A stretch of 64,000 nucleotides of DNA from Lutibacter oricola (GTDB lineage Bacteria; Bacteroidota; Bacteroidia; Flavobacteriales; Flavobacteriaceae): assembly GCF_900106565.1 (NCBI RefSeq), contig NZ_FNNJ01000002.1, positions 248,001-312,000 on the forward strand, given 5' to 3'. Shown in pieces: positions 26,767 through 34,498 of this stretch. Every line of letters starts with the position of its first letter. Position 1 is the first letter of the stretch. A program made the translations under genes and the position numbers. The notes below the pieces were generated by a model, which saw only the letters and a program-made list of their open reading frames with translations, did no database searches and had not been told where the DNA came from.

Positions 26767-27288
26767 TTATAACCAGTTATTTCTTTGTTGTTGTTTTCTA
26801 ATTTCGTGTCCCTGTATTTGTTGAATCCTAATATTGTCAGGAATACGTTCACTTGCTTTGTACTTTTGTAAAGAAATTTCTTTTGTAGTCCGCAAATTTT
26901 GCGGTTTTGTTTTGTCATCTTTTACGTTGTCTAGGGTACTATTTTCGTTGGGAATTACAGGAAGTGCATAGAAGACTTTACTTGCATATTTACGAGCTTG
27001 TGTATTAATTAGTGAGGTGTTTGATTCATCTGTAACAATGATAAGATGTTTGTCGATAAGTTCCTGAACTCCATTGGTGACACTTCTGTTGGAGAGTCCT
27101 AGCTTTTCAAATTGAGAATGGGCTATCCAATCACGACTTTTAATATTTCCGTTTTGGTCTCTCCATCCATAGGTATTTCTGACAATTTTCAAATACACCC
27201 GAATGGCAGAGCCGCTCAGACTAGAGATAACACTATCAAAAAACACATTGGGAACAGGCGTGGTATTTTTAAGCGTCATGGTCTTCAA
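26767..27288 (-). CDS. Replication-organiser-like winged-helix protein (copy 1)
   Basis: A 173-residue protein. The N-terminal 90 residues resemble the phage replisome organiser / RepO winged helix: TPVPNVFFDSVISSLSGSAI, RVYLKIVRNTYGWRD, then LSNRSVTNGVQELIDKHLII. The C-terminal tail is basic and Gln-rich. A second member, 28711-29223, has the same layout. Such proteins may start replication of the excised element. The start overlaps the upstream small gene by 20 bases. Confidence 0.65.
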   Translation of the reverse strand: MKTMTLKNTTPVPNVFFDSVISSLSGSAIRVYLKIVRNTYGWRDQNGNIKSRDWIAHSQFEKLGLSNRSVTNGVQELIDKHLIIVTDESNTSLINTQARKYASKVFYALPVIPNENSTLDNVKDDKTKPQNLRTTKEISLQKYKASERIPDNIRIQQIQGHEIRKQQQRNNWL

Positions 27289-27478
27289 ATTCTATCACTG
27301 GTAACTCATCATTTTGATTGATGAAGATTTGAAAATCTGTACCCGGTTGTTGATACAATTGTAAAAACCACCCTCCATTTTTTGAGACTTTAATAACACC
27401 TACTTTGTGATAAATATTTTTTTCTCCAGATTCTCCAATGACTGTTTTTCGAGTACAAACATTATAAAATTTAGACAT
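27269..27478 (-). CDS. Small hypothetical protein (69 aa)
   Basis: A 69-residue protein from the ATG at 27478 (MSKFYNVCTRKTVIGESGEK). It appears to be all-beta (VGVIKVSKNGGWFLQLYQQP) with an acidic C-terminus. I recognise no family. It overlaps the replication-organiser-like gene downstream, so it is probably co-translated. The 225 bases upstream hold two direct copies of TGCGACA about 40 bases apart, but no gene. Confidence 0.55.
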   Translation of the reverse strand: MSKFYNVCTRKTVIGESGEKNIYHKVGVIKVSKNGGWFLQLYQQPGTDFQIFINQNDELPVIEFEDHDA

Positions 27479-27703
27479 TTTTTTTATTGAATTTATGTAC
27501 TTCAACCTTATGGTGAAACCCAATACAACTTAAAAATATAATTATGGAGCGTCTTAAAATAAAAAGTTTTGCGACAGCTGTGTCTTACAAAAGGGATAGT
27601 GCGACATTATCATGCTAAAATTTAAAGGGGAAAGAAAATTCTGTTATTATTGATCATCTAAAACACTAAAAGACACCTCAATTAAAAGATGTTTTATAAA
27701 AAA

Positions 27704-28207
27704 CTATCCATTTAAATAATAATGTGTAACCCCAAGGGAAATAGCATCAAATACTCCCACATTGTGATTTTCGTTCATCCATTCTTTTCTATAAGGGTAC
27801 TCTAAGGCTTCTAATTTTGAAAACCATTCTATCAATTTTTTTGAAATCTGATATTTAGTATTGGCTTCAAATTGATTAAAAACTTCTTTAATTTGGCTTC
27901 TGTTATATTGAAGTACTTCAAGGTTTTTTTCTTTCGCTTTAGTGCAAATAAGGTCAATTAATTTTTTATTGCGTTTATTATTTTTATAATTATACTTGGT
28001 AAGTCCTCTCACAATAACAATGTCTGGCTTGTAATAATCTAAATAGTGTGCAACTTTAGCAATTGATTTTTTATTATTTACAGGGCGCACATGCCCAATG
28101 CCATAATCAACCAAATCATTAGGGGAATCAAATAAAGCATAGCACATTCCCATTGTATTTGGGTATAGGGTTAATATGGTTTTATTTGTCTTTATTTTCA
28201 TAGTCAT
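27704..28207 (-). CDS. RuvC/RNase-H-fold-like protein
   Basis: A 167-residue protein with the look of an RNase H/RuvC fold: a first strand TILTLYPNTMGMCYALFD, a later strand KPDIVIVRGLTKYN, and a C-terminal NHNVGVFDAISLGVTHYY that places an Asp where RuvC has its last acidic residue. The first-strand catalytic Asp is replaced (Tyr-Pro-Asn), so resolvase activity is uncertain. Its start overlaps the end of the HTH gene by 26 bases. Confidence 0.5.
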   Translation of the reverse strand: MTMKIKTNKTILTLYPNTMGMCYALFDSPNDLVDYGIGHVRPVNNKKSIAKVAHYLDYYKPDIVIVRGLTKYNYKNNKRNKKLIDLICTKAKEKNLEVLQYNRSQIKEVFNQFEANTKYQISKKLIEWFSKLEALEYPYRKEWMNENHNVGVFDAISLGVTHYYLNG

Positions 28208-28541
28208 CGTCTTTGGTTAATTTTTTAATAATGGTATTAACACCTTTAATACGAAGTAGATTCTTACGTGTTTTGGATTTATTTTCCAGTTTCTCTAAAA
28301 GGCGAAAGCAGCGATGGATAATCTCCTCACTTTGGAAGTTGAAAATTTTAAAAAGAGGTGGAGCTATTGACAAATTAAATAAATAATGGTATCCTAGTAA
28401 TGCTTTGGGGTTTTGGGATTTCCCTGCTTCAAAGCGAGATAAGTTACCTTCATCCATATTTAACATATACGCAACATCTTTCAGGTTCAAATGGCAGTTT
28501 TTGCGATAGGTATAAATATGTTGATATGGTGATGTTCTCAT
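28182..28541 (-). CDS. XRE-family regulator
   Basis: A 119-residue protein with an N-terminal HTH (LNLKDVAYMLNMDEGNLSRF, then EAGKSQNPKALLGYHYLFNL) and a basic, helical C-terminus. It lies in the replication-like block and is translationally coupled to the RuvC-like gene, so it probably regulates copy or expression of this block. Confidence 0.82.
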   Translation of the reverse strand: MRTSPYQHIYTYRKNCHLNLKDVAYMLNMDEGNLSRFEAGKSQNPKALLGYHYLFNLSIAPPLFKIFNFQSEEIIHRCFRLLEKLENKSKTRKNLLRIKGVNTIIKKLTKDDDYENKDK

Positions 28542-28548
28542 AATGTAT

Positions 28549-28588
28549 AAAAGGCTATGCGATTAATGAATGACTGCATCGCCTTTTT
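28549..28588. terminator. Hairpin between two replication-block genes
   Basis: AAAAGGCTATGC (28549-28560) pairs with GCATCGCCTTTT (28576-28587), one mismatch, loop of 15. It lies between the stop of the second organiser-like gene and the XRE gene, both on the minus strand. Confidence 0.5.
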
Positions 28589-28627
28589 ACATTTTAATAT
28601 AGAATGGTATAAGTTGGGTAGGGTAAC

Positions 28628-28653
28628 AAAATTGTATATCTTACAATTTTTTT
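28628..28653. terminator. Second hairpin in the same gap
   Basis: AAAATTGTA and TACAATTTT form a perfect 9-bp stem with a 5-base loop and a T run on the plus strand. It could shield the minus-strand genes from opposing transcription. Confidence 0.5.
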
Positions 28654-28710
28654 CTCGGTCACTCGATTATTTGTGGAGAAAGCGTTGATAAGTGGTGTCT
28701 TTGATATTAG

Positions 28711-29223
28711 TTAGTTTTTATGTTGGTGTAAAATTTGATGGATGCGTTCTGCGTCACTTATTTTTTTCAATGCTTGTGAATTCGTTTCACTATACATTTT
28801 TGTGTGTGTTAGTTTTGTAGTGTGAGCTTTTTTCACTGCTTTATTTTCCAATACATCACAAGTGCTATGCAAAGAGTTCACAAGTACTAGCGTACTTGAA
28901 TAATAAAGACGAGAAGTTCCTCGCCTTTTTTTAATGCTGTGCATACAATCTCCATTTTCATTAGTAACAAGAATAAGCCCTTTTAGAACTAAAGAAGAAA
29001 TTGCAGAAGACACTGACCTTCCTGAAAGACCAGAACGTAACATAAAGAAACGTTGAGATATCCAGTCTCTATCCTTCCGCTTATTTTTCGTATTTACATC
29101 TATAAAACCTATGGTTTGCCTAATAATAACTAGTAATACTTTGAGCTCTGCACATCCCAGAGTTTTTAAGTAGTTATCAAATAAACTATTGGGTGTTTGT
29201 GTAGTGTTCTTATAATAGTCCAT
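28711..29223 (-). CDS. Replication-organiser-like winged-helix protein (copy 2)
   Basis: A 170-residue paralogue of the 26767-27288 protein: TQTPNSLFDNYLKTLGCAEL, KVLLVIIRQTIGF and LSGRSVSSAISSLVLKGLIL align with the same segments, followed by a basic tail. Two related initiator-like proteins in one block fit a composite origin for the element. It is divergent from the small ORF/recombinase unit that starts at 29343. Confidence 0.65.
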   Translation of the reverse strand: MDYYKNTTQTPNSLFDNYLKTLGCAELKVLLVIIRQTIGFIDVNTKNKRKDRDWISQRFFMLRSGLSGRSVSSAISSLVLKGLILVTNENGDCMHSIKKRRGTSRLYYSSTLVLVNSLHSTCDVLENKAVKKAHTTKLTHTKMYSETNSQALKKISDAERIHQILHQHKN

Positions 29224-29342
29224 TTTAACAGTATCTAATGTAAGAATTAAAATAGTAGTCAGAGATTATTGTATGAGAACGTCTATGTTTATACAATTTT
29301 GTTGGACTACCGTTGGCTTTTGTCTTGAGCTATAGTACAGCT

Positions 29343-29519
29343 ATGAGAATCCAAGTACCTACACAATTATCAAAAGAACGTAATGCTGAATTCCGAAGTT
29401 TATATAAAAAGCATTATGATATGGATATTTCGATAGAAGAAGCAAATCAAGAAGCCTATCGGTTATTCTCGTTCTTTGCCATTATTATCGAACATACACC
29501 TCAATACCATAAACATTAA
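29343..29519 (+). CDS. Small ORF (58 aa) preceding the second serine recombinase
   Basis: A 58-residue protein from the ATG at 29343 (MRIQVPTQLSKER). Its C-terminal core EANQEAYRLFSFFAIIIEH matches the core of the 42-residue ORF before the left recombinase in spacing and in the FFAII block. It lies 138 bases upstream of the recombinase ATG, with an interleaved inverted-repeat leader between. Function unknown; a partner of the recombinase is the simplest inference. Confidence 0.65.
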   Translation: MRIQVPTQLSKERNAEFRSLYKKHYDMDISIEEANQEAYRLFSFFAIIIEHTPQYHKH

Positions 29520-29554
29520 TTTTGGTGTTTTTCCTATTGATGTTATACTATCAC

Positions 29555-29648
29555 TGCTTGTTCATAATCAAAATTTAATTAAGCCTAAAAAAGGGCAAGG
29601 AAGTGATTATGAACAAGCATTCTTAATTATTTTTCCTTGCCCTTTTTT
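29555..29648 (+). promoter_or_regulatory. Interleaved inverted repeats in the recombinase leader
   Basis: Three pairs of complementary arms occur in the order A, C, B, A', C', B'. A/A' is 16 bp perfect (29555-29570 with 29604-29619), C/C' is 8 bp (29576-29583 with 29622-29629), B/B' is 16 bp perfect (29587-29602 with 29633-29648). B' ends 9 bases before the recombinase ATG in a T run. The arms cannot all nest, so the RNA must choose between folds or form a pseudoknot; alternatively the arms are protein sites on DNA. Confidence 0.6.
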
Positions 29649-29657
29649 GTTTACACT

Positions 29658-31382
29658 ATGATACAAACACAACAATTACGGTATTTTCTCTATGCTCGAA
29701 AATCTAGTGAATCAGAAGATAGGCAAATGGCATCTATTGACGACCAATTAAAAGAAGTTAATAAAATAGCGGTTGAATTAGATCTTCAAGTTGTAGGTGT
29801 GTTTAGTGAATCTAAATCAGCCAAAGAACCAGGAAGAAAAGCTTTTAATGAAATGCTCTCTGAAATAGAACAAGGAAAAGCCGATGGTATTTTGTGTTGG
29901 AAACTGAATCGCTTGGCTAGAAACCCTGTAGATGGCGGAAAGATAAGTTGGATGTTACAGCAGCATAGGATTAAGCATATACAATGCTATGGGAGGGACT
30001 ACAAGCCCTCTGACAACGTTTTAATGATGCAAGTGGAGTTTGGTATGGCAAACCAATTTATCAAAGATTTAAGCACAGATATTCGAAGAGGAGTTGCTTC
30101 AAAAGCTGAGCGTGGATGGTACCCGAGTTCTACGTTACCTATTGGATATATACACCATAAGGAGAACAGACAAAAGGTGCATAAAACTGAAATAATTCCA
30201 GATAAAAAAAAGTTTCATTTAGTAGAAAAACTTTGGTCACTAATGTTAACAGGAAATTATTCTATTGCTGATATTAAGCGTATTGGAGATGAGTTGGGAT
30301 TTTTAGGTAAAAACAAACACGAATACTCAAAATCATCCTACCACAGTTTATTTAGTAATGAGTTTTATTGTGGTTATTTTTATTGGAAAGATGGTAATGG
30401 TATTAAGAAACGTTATAAAGGAAAACATCAAGTTGTTGTTACTGAAAAAGAATTCGATCAGATACAATCTCATATAGGAAATAGAAAACGCCAAACACGA
30501 CCCAAGAAATATGATTTTCCATATAGAGGTATGATTTCTTGTGGTGAGTGTGGCTGCAGCATTACTGCTGAGCGAAAATATCAGGTGAGGTGCACAACAT
30601 GTCGTTTTAAGTTCTCTTGTTTAAATAGAGGCGATTGTCCAAAATGTGGAACAGAAAAGGATGATATGAACAACCCAACAATTATTGATATTACCTATTA
30701 TCGATGTACTAAGCGTAAACAAAAGTGTTCTCAAAAATTTATTAGTAAAAAAGAATTAGAGCAACAATTTTTGAAAGCTTTTGAAAAGATTAAAATTCCA
30801 AAAGACTTTTATTTATATATGTGTGAAGGTCTTCAAAGACTGGATACTCAAGCTAAAAAAAAGAATAAAGAGCTAATTACTCCTTTAAAAAAACATATAA
30901 CTACTCTTGAAAATCGAAGGAAAAATTTAGCTTTGATGAGAGCAGATAATGAAATTACCAATGAAGAATTTGTAACGTTCAAGGAGCAATGTGATGTGAA
31001 AATACGAAATCTACAAAAACAGATTAGAGCTATTTCTCATCTAGAAACGAATTGGTTATCCATTGCTCGAGATTATGCTTTTATAGCTGAAAATGCTTCT
31101 GATATATTTAAAAAAAGTGATAATCTTACAAAAAAAAGTTTACTGCTAAAAATCGGTTCGAACCAGCAATTAATAGATAAGAAACTGTATTTTATAACGA
31201 CGAAACCATTGTTAGCTATCTTAGATTGCTATTCCCTTTTTGAATCCCAAAAAGAAAGGTTCGAACCAAAAAATCACCTTGATAAACAAAGTGATTTAAT
31301 GGGGTTGAATACCCAAAATTCTGTGTGGTGGACCCAACTGAACAAAGTTCGAACTAGCCTAATCCATACAATTAATCAATAA
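29658..31382 (+). CDS. Large serine recombinase (second copy)
   Basis: A 574-residue protein from the ATG at 29658. The resolvase domain has nucleophile Ser16 in FLYARKSSESEDRQ and the helix ADGILCWKLNRLARNPVDGG; the recombinase domain follows (DIRRGVASKAERGWYPSSTL). The zinc ribbon is enlarged: CGECGCSIT, then an inserted CTTCRFKFSCLNRGDCPKCG, then YYRCTKRKQKC. A coiled coil follows. It is only distantly like the left recombinase. It has no recognised target nearby; its own attachment site is not evident. A terminator lies 22 bases past the stop. Confidence 0.92.
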   Translation: MIQTQQLRYFLYARKSSESEDRQMASIDDQLKEVNKIAVELDLQVVGVFSESKSAKEPGRKAFNEMLSEIEQGKADGILCWKLNRLARNPVDGGKISWMLQQHRIKHIQCYGRDYKPSDNVLMMQVEFGMANQFIKDLSTDIRRGVASKAERGWYPSSTLPIGYIHHKENRQKVHKTEIIPDKKKFHLVEKLWSLMLTGNYSIADIKRIGDELGFLGKNKHEYSKSSYHSLFSNEFYCGYFYWKDGNGIKKRYKGKHQVVVTEKEFDQIQSHIGNRKRQTRPKKYDFPYRGMISCGECGCSITAERKYQVRCTTCRFKFSCLNRGDCPKCGTEKDDMNNPTIIDITYYRCTKRKQKCSQKFISKKELEQQFLKAFEKIKIPKDFYLYMCEGLQRLDTQAKKKNKELITPLKKHITTLENRRKNLALMRADNEITNEEFVTFKEQCDVKIRNLQKQIRAISHLETNWLSIARDYAFIAENASDIFKKSDNLTKKSLLLKIGSNQQLIDKKLYFITTKPLLAILDCYSLFESQKERFEPKNHLDKQSDLMGLNTQNSVWWTQLNKVRTSLIHTINQ

Positions 31383-31403
31383 ATCACTAGAAAATGCATA
31401 GAG

Positions 31404-31436
31404 AAAAAACACCAAGCACAAATGCTGGTGTTTTTA
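31404..31436. terminator. Terminator after the second recombinase
   Basis: AAAAAACACCA and TGGTGTTTTT pair around a short loop between convergent genes (recombinase + and the next gene -), with U-tracts in both directions. Confidence 0.75.
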
Positions 31437-31443
31437 TATGAAG

Positions 31444-31866
31444 TTATTTCAACCAAATCTTTTCAGCTTTATCAAAACCACACCATTGATGATTTTTATC
31501 AAATCCCCTAGCAGCTAATTCAAAACGAATAAATTTTTCTAAAGGAATTTTACTATGTATGATATAGCGAAGTAATTCTCCATCCATTACAGAAAACAAC
31601 CCTCGAATTTCTTCCCAATGATTTAATGGATCTTCATCCATTGCAATCATCTGAATCTTTTTGTAAGAAAGTTTTGAATAATCACAAGGTAATTTCTCAA
31701 AATTTTTCCTTTCAAAAGAAACACTATCTTTCAAAACAACTAAATAATCATCGTTGGTACTTTGAATCACTCCAAACTGTTTGTTGTTGGTTCTGTATTC
31801 AAAATTGAGCCATAGAGCTTTATCAACTGCTTTTTGTTTGTTTGGATATCGGAGTAGTTTTTTCAT
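31444..31866 (-). CDS. Hypothetical protein
   Basis: A 140-residue protein from the ATG at 31866 (MKKLLRYPNKQKAVDKALWL); the longer frame to 31974 would overlap the upstream gene further. It has a beta-rich N-terminal half (RTNNKQFGVIQSTNDDYLVV) and a helical C-terminal half ending FELAARGFDKNHQWCGFDKA. No family recognised. It overlaps the end of the upstream gene by 44 bases and is the last gene of a leftward group of small element genes. Confidence 0.55.
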   Translation of the reverse strand: MKKLLRYPNKQKAVDKALWLNFEYRTNNKQFGVIQSTNDDYLVVLKDSVSFERKNFEKLPCDYSKLSYKKIQMIAMDEDPLNHWEEIRGLFSVMDGELLRYIIHSKIPLEKFIRFELAARGFDKNHQWCGFDKAEKIWLK

Positions 31867-32194
31867 TTTTCTTTGTGTTAGATTTTTTAGTAATTGGAAC
31901 AACTTCCTTTTCTGTCTGTGCGACTTGAACCCAATTACTAGTGATATATGAAATGATATACATTTCATCTCCAATAATAGCTAACAGTTCTTCATTTTCT
32001 AATTCCAATAATTGTAAATCTTTAGGAATTGAATTCTCAAATTTGTTTTTGATAATTTCAATCAATTCTTTTCGAGATAAAAATCTCAAAATAACGGGAT
32101 CAATAGGTTCATTTATAGAACTTTCATTTAAAGCTTTCTTTCTCAATACTGAAGAAAAATGCTTTAAGAGTGCTTTTTGTTTTGCTTCCATCAT
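31823..32194 (-). CDS. Hypothetical protein, paralogue of the next gene upstream
   Basis: A 123-residue protein. The segment FLSRKELIEIIKNKFENSIP then ELENEELLAIIGDEMYIISY matches FFSREELIEILEYLYLDKLE then KLNDKELLELIGNDASILEY in the adjacent 32247-32849 protein, so the two share an N-terminal helical domain by duplication. The C-terminal tail is Lys/Thr-rich and low in complexity. Function unknown. Confidence 0.6.
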   Translation of the reverse strand: MMEAKQKALLKHFSSVLRKKALNESSINEPIDPVILRFLSRKELIEIIKNKFENSIPKDLQLLELENEELLAIIGDEMYIISYITSNWVQVAQTEKEVVPITKKSNTKKNEKTTPISKQTKSS

Positions 32195-32246
32195 AAAATG
32201 TGTTTGTGATTTATATTTAATTTTACTTAATGAGCCTTTTCAAGGC

Positions 32247-32849
32247 TTATTCAAATTTCCATAAGGACATAATTTTCAATTCATCCCTTTTAAATTTTCG
32301 TTGCTGTAGAATACGCTCTAGCTCATCTTTCGCTTGCTGCTCAGTGTCAAAAAAATAAGATGGTTTTGTGGTGACTGCATATTTATCTTCTTCATTTACA
32401 TCAGATGTAAAGATGACAAAGACCCTTCTTGTTTTTCCGTGTTTAAATAGTAAAGAATAGTAATTATTGCTATCATAATCATCCCAACTTTCTGTTGGTT
32501 TTGAATATAGATAGTGTACTTCATTGCTTGTACGCTCAAAAAATTCAGAAACTTCGTTTTGTGATAAAGTCGGTGTAGCGGTGATACTTTCTTCTAGTTT
32601 ATAACTGTAGTATTCAAGTATACTGGCATCATTTCCTATCAGTTCTAAAAGTTCCTTATCATTTAGCTTCTCAATTTGAAATTCTTCTAGCTTATCCAAG
32701 TACAAGTATTCCAATATCTCAATCAATTCTTCTCTTGAGAAAAAATTATTGAAAAGTAGATTTCGCTCATCTACTTTCTGATTATTTAAGAGCTCTTTAT
32801 AAGCTTTTAAAAAATATAGAAGTATTTTTTGTTGTTTAATGGTTTTCAT
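32247..32849 (-). CDS. Hypothetical protein with a duplicated N-terminal helical domain
   Basis: A 200-residue protein. Residues 1-80 share the SR(E/K)ELIEI…ELL.(I/L)IG domain of the 31823-32194 protein. The remaining 120 residues are a separate alpha/beta domain (YSLLFKHGKTRRVFVIFTSD; KDELERILQQRKFKRDELKI). No family recognised. It lies in the small-gene group between the Dam methylase and the second recombinase. Confidence 0.6.
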   Translation of the reverse strand: MKTIKQQKILLYFLKAYKELLNNQKVDERNLLFNNFFSREELIEILEYLYLDKLEEFQIEKLNDKELLELIGNDASILEYYSYKLEESITATPTLSQNEVSEFFERTSNEVHYLYSKPTESWDDYDSNNYYSLLFKHGKTRRVFVIFTSDVNEEDKYAVTTKPSYFFDTEQQAKDELERILQQRKFKRDELKIMSLWKFE

Positions 32850-32866
32850 AATTAATGATTTTAAGG

Positions 32867-33076
32867 TTATTGTTCTTTTACTTCACAGTGATTTGAAATC
32901 GTTGCTAGTAAGTAATTATAATCACCACTTTTAGCTTCTGTTAGAACAGCTTCAATTTCATTTTGAGTCCAACCCTCTTTTCTGGCTTGTCTTTGAAATA
33001 CACCCATTATCATAAAGGCGTTTCCATTTACGCCAACCAAATCTAGGTTAACGGTTTTGTCAATTACTTTTTTCAT
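32867..33076 (-). CDS. Small conserved mobile-element protein (69 aa)
   Basis: A 69-residue protein. The pattern VNLDLVGVNGNAFMIMGVFQ, RQARKEGWTQNEIEAVLTEA and KSGDYNYLLATISNHCE is of a type common in phages and integrated elements of Bacteroidota and other phyla, with no known function. It lies 18 bases upstream of the 32849 gene, same strand. Confidence 0.65.
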   Translation of the reverse strand: MKKVIDKTVNLDLVGVNGNAFMIMGVFQRQARKEGWTQNEIEAVLTEAKSGDYNYLLATISNHCEVKEQ

Positions 33077-33128
33077 GGTATCTGTTTTTAAAAAATTAAT
33101 ATTGAATTGTTATAAGCTCGTTAAGAAT

Positions 33129-33917
33129 TTAAATAGGATAGTTAGCTGTCAACACCTCAATTTTTCGACTTCGTGGCTTCCCTGTTTTTGCCTTTTGGGC
33201 AGAAAGTGGTTTATTAAATGTTTTGGCATTCCATTCGTATTTCTTAGTATACCTATTAAGTATTTCAGAAGGATACGAGCTCAGTAGAAATTTCCCTTTG
33301 AGACTCGTCAATGTATCAAGTAGTTGTTTGTAATCACCCTCTGTATACCCCCCATAATGTCCTTGGTTGGAATCAATATATGGCGGGTCTACATAATGAA
33401 AAGCATCTTCGGTGTCCCGACTTTTAATCACTTTTAAAGCATCGTTGTTTTCAACCTGTGTATTTTCTAAACGTTTTAAAATCTCTTTTGTAAAAATGAG
33501 TTTCTTATTTTGAAAAGCTTTGACTCTTTTTCCATATTTGTCATAACCCCAAGAACCTATTTGACAAGAAAACCCCATATTCGTAGCTACATAAAATGCC
33601 CATGCCTGTTGTAATTTATTAAACAAATGTGGCATTCTGTAAATGGTATGTGCTACGGTATAGGTAGCTCTTGAAAATAAGGTTGCTTCAATCTTTGTTT
33701 TTAATGAGTCAAAATCAGTTTTTACGACCTCATAAAAATTTACAACCATTGAATTTGTATCGTTAATGGTTTCAGATTCACTTGGGTGTTTAGCAAAGAA
33801 AATGGCGCCACCTCCAAAAAAAGCTTCTGTATAAATTCGATGTTTGGGAATGAGTGGAAGAATACTTGAGAGCAAGTTCAACTTGCCTCCATAATAGGTT
33901 ATTGGGGTTTTAGGCAT
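33129..33917 (-). CDS. dam: DNA adenine methylase (Dam/D12 class)
   Basis: A 262-residue N6-adenine methyltransferase of the D12 class. The opening motif is TPITYYGGKLNLLSSILPLI, the AdoMet site is TEAFFGGGAIFF and the catalytic motif is HYVDPPYIDSNQGHYGGYTE. No matching endonuclease gene lies beside it, so it is an orphan methylase, as often carried by phages and conjugative elements to evade host restriction or to mark the element. The recognition sequence cannot be read from the protein. Confidence 0.92.
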   Translation of the reverse strand: MPKTPITYYGGKLNLLSSILPLIPKHRIYTEAFFGGGAIFFAKHPSESETINDTNSMVVNFYEVVKTDFDSLKTKIEATLFSRATYTVAHTIYRMPHLFNKLQQAWAFYVATNMGFSCQIGSWGYDKYGKRVKAFQNKKLIFTKEILKRLENTQVENNDALKVIKSRDTEDAFHYVDPPYIDSNQGHYGGYTEGDYKQLLDTLTSLKGKFLLSSYPSEILNRYTKKYEWNAKTFNKPLSAQKAKTGKPRSRKIEVLTANYPI

Positions 33918-33956
33918 TAATAAGTTATAAGGTTAAAAGTTGATAAAGTTTGGGCG

Positions 33957-34421
33957 TTAGAGTTCTCCTTCATTAGCAAAAGACAAAAAGGATTCTGAAG
34001 TGATGATAATGTGGTCTAATAAGTTTACCTCCATAATTTTTGCTAATTCTTGGAGACGTTTGGTTTGTTTTTTATCACTTTCTGAAAACAATAGTTTCCC
34101 AGAGGGGTGATTATGAGCAACAATAATAGCGTTGGCATGAGTGAGTAGAACTAATTGAAGAATTTCTTTGGTATTGATAAGTACTCCAGTAGAAGTACCT
34201 ACTGCTACTTCAGAAATTCCTAATAGTCTATTTGCGTTGGTGAGTAATAGTACCCAAAAACATTCTTTAAGATCAATCTTATCAGTGTTGATACAAGAGC
34301 GTAGCACATGGTTAGCATCTTCAGCGCTTTTTATTGGAGTCATCGATTCAAATAAAGGACGTTTATAATGTATCTCTATCTCATAAGGGAGCATTAAAGA
34401 AGTGGTAATTGGATGTTTCAT
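33957..34421 (-). CDS. radC: RadC-like JAB-domain protein (copy 2)
   Basis: A 154-residue RadC C-terminal-type protein. Metal site VAHNHPSGKLLFSESDKKQ; lead-in EILQLVLLTHANAIIVAHNH. It is clearly homologous to the 26087-26536 protein but well diverged (both share the DLKE-Y/C-FWVLLLT…RLLGI block). Two copies fit the idea that two elements have been joined. It lies 39 bases upstream of the Dam gene start. Confidence 0.9.
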   Translation of the reverse strand: MKHPITTSLMLPYEIEIHYKRPLFESMTPIKSAEDANHVLRSCINTDKIDLKECFWVLLLTNANRLLGISEVAVGTSTGVLINTKEILQLVLLTHANAIIVAHNHPSGKLLFSESDKKQTKRLQELAKIMEVNLLDHIIITSESFLSFANEGEL

Positions 34422-34498
34422 AGCATATGTATTTAAGGTTCATTTGATTCTAGTATGAACTTTAAATAAAAAAGAAAGTAGTCCCATAAAATTGTATT

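Noticed and set aside
27560..27620. Two TGCGACA copies as replication iterons
   Set aside because: Only two copies are present and no regular spacing or AT-rich unwinding region with further copies was seen.
31241..31382. GGTTCGAACC palindromes in the second recombinase gene as attachment sites
   Set aside because: They fall in coding sequence with a plausible protein reading and no host junction is seen beside them.
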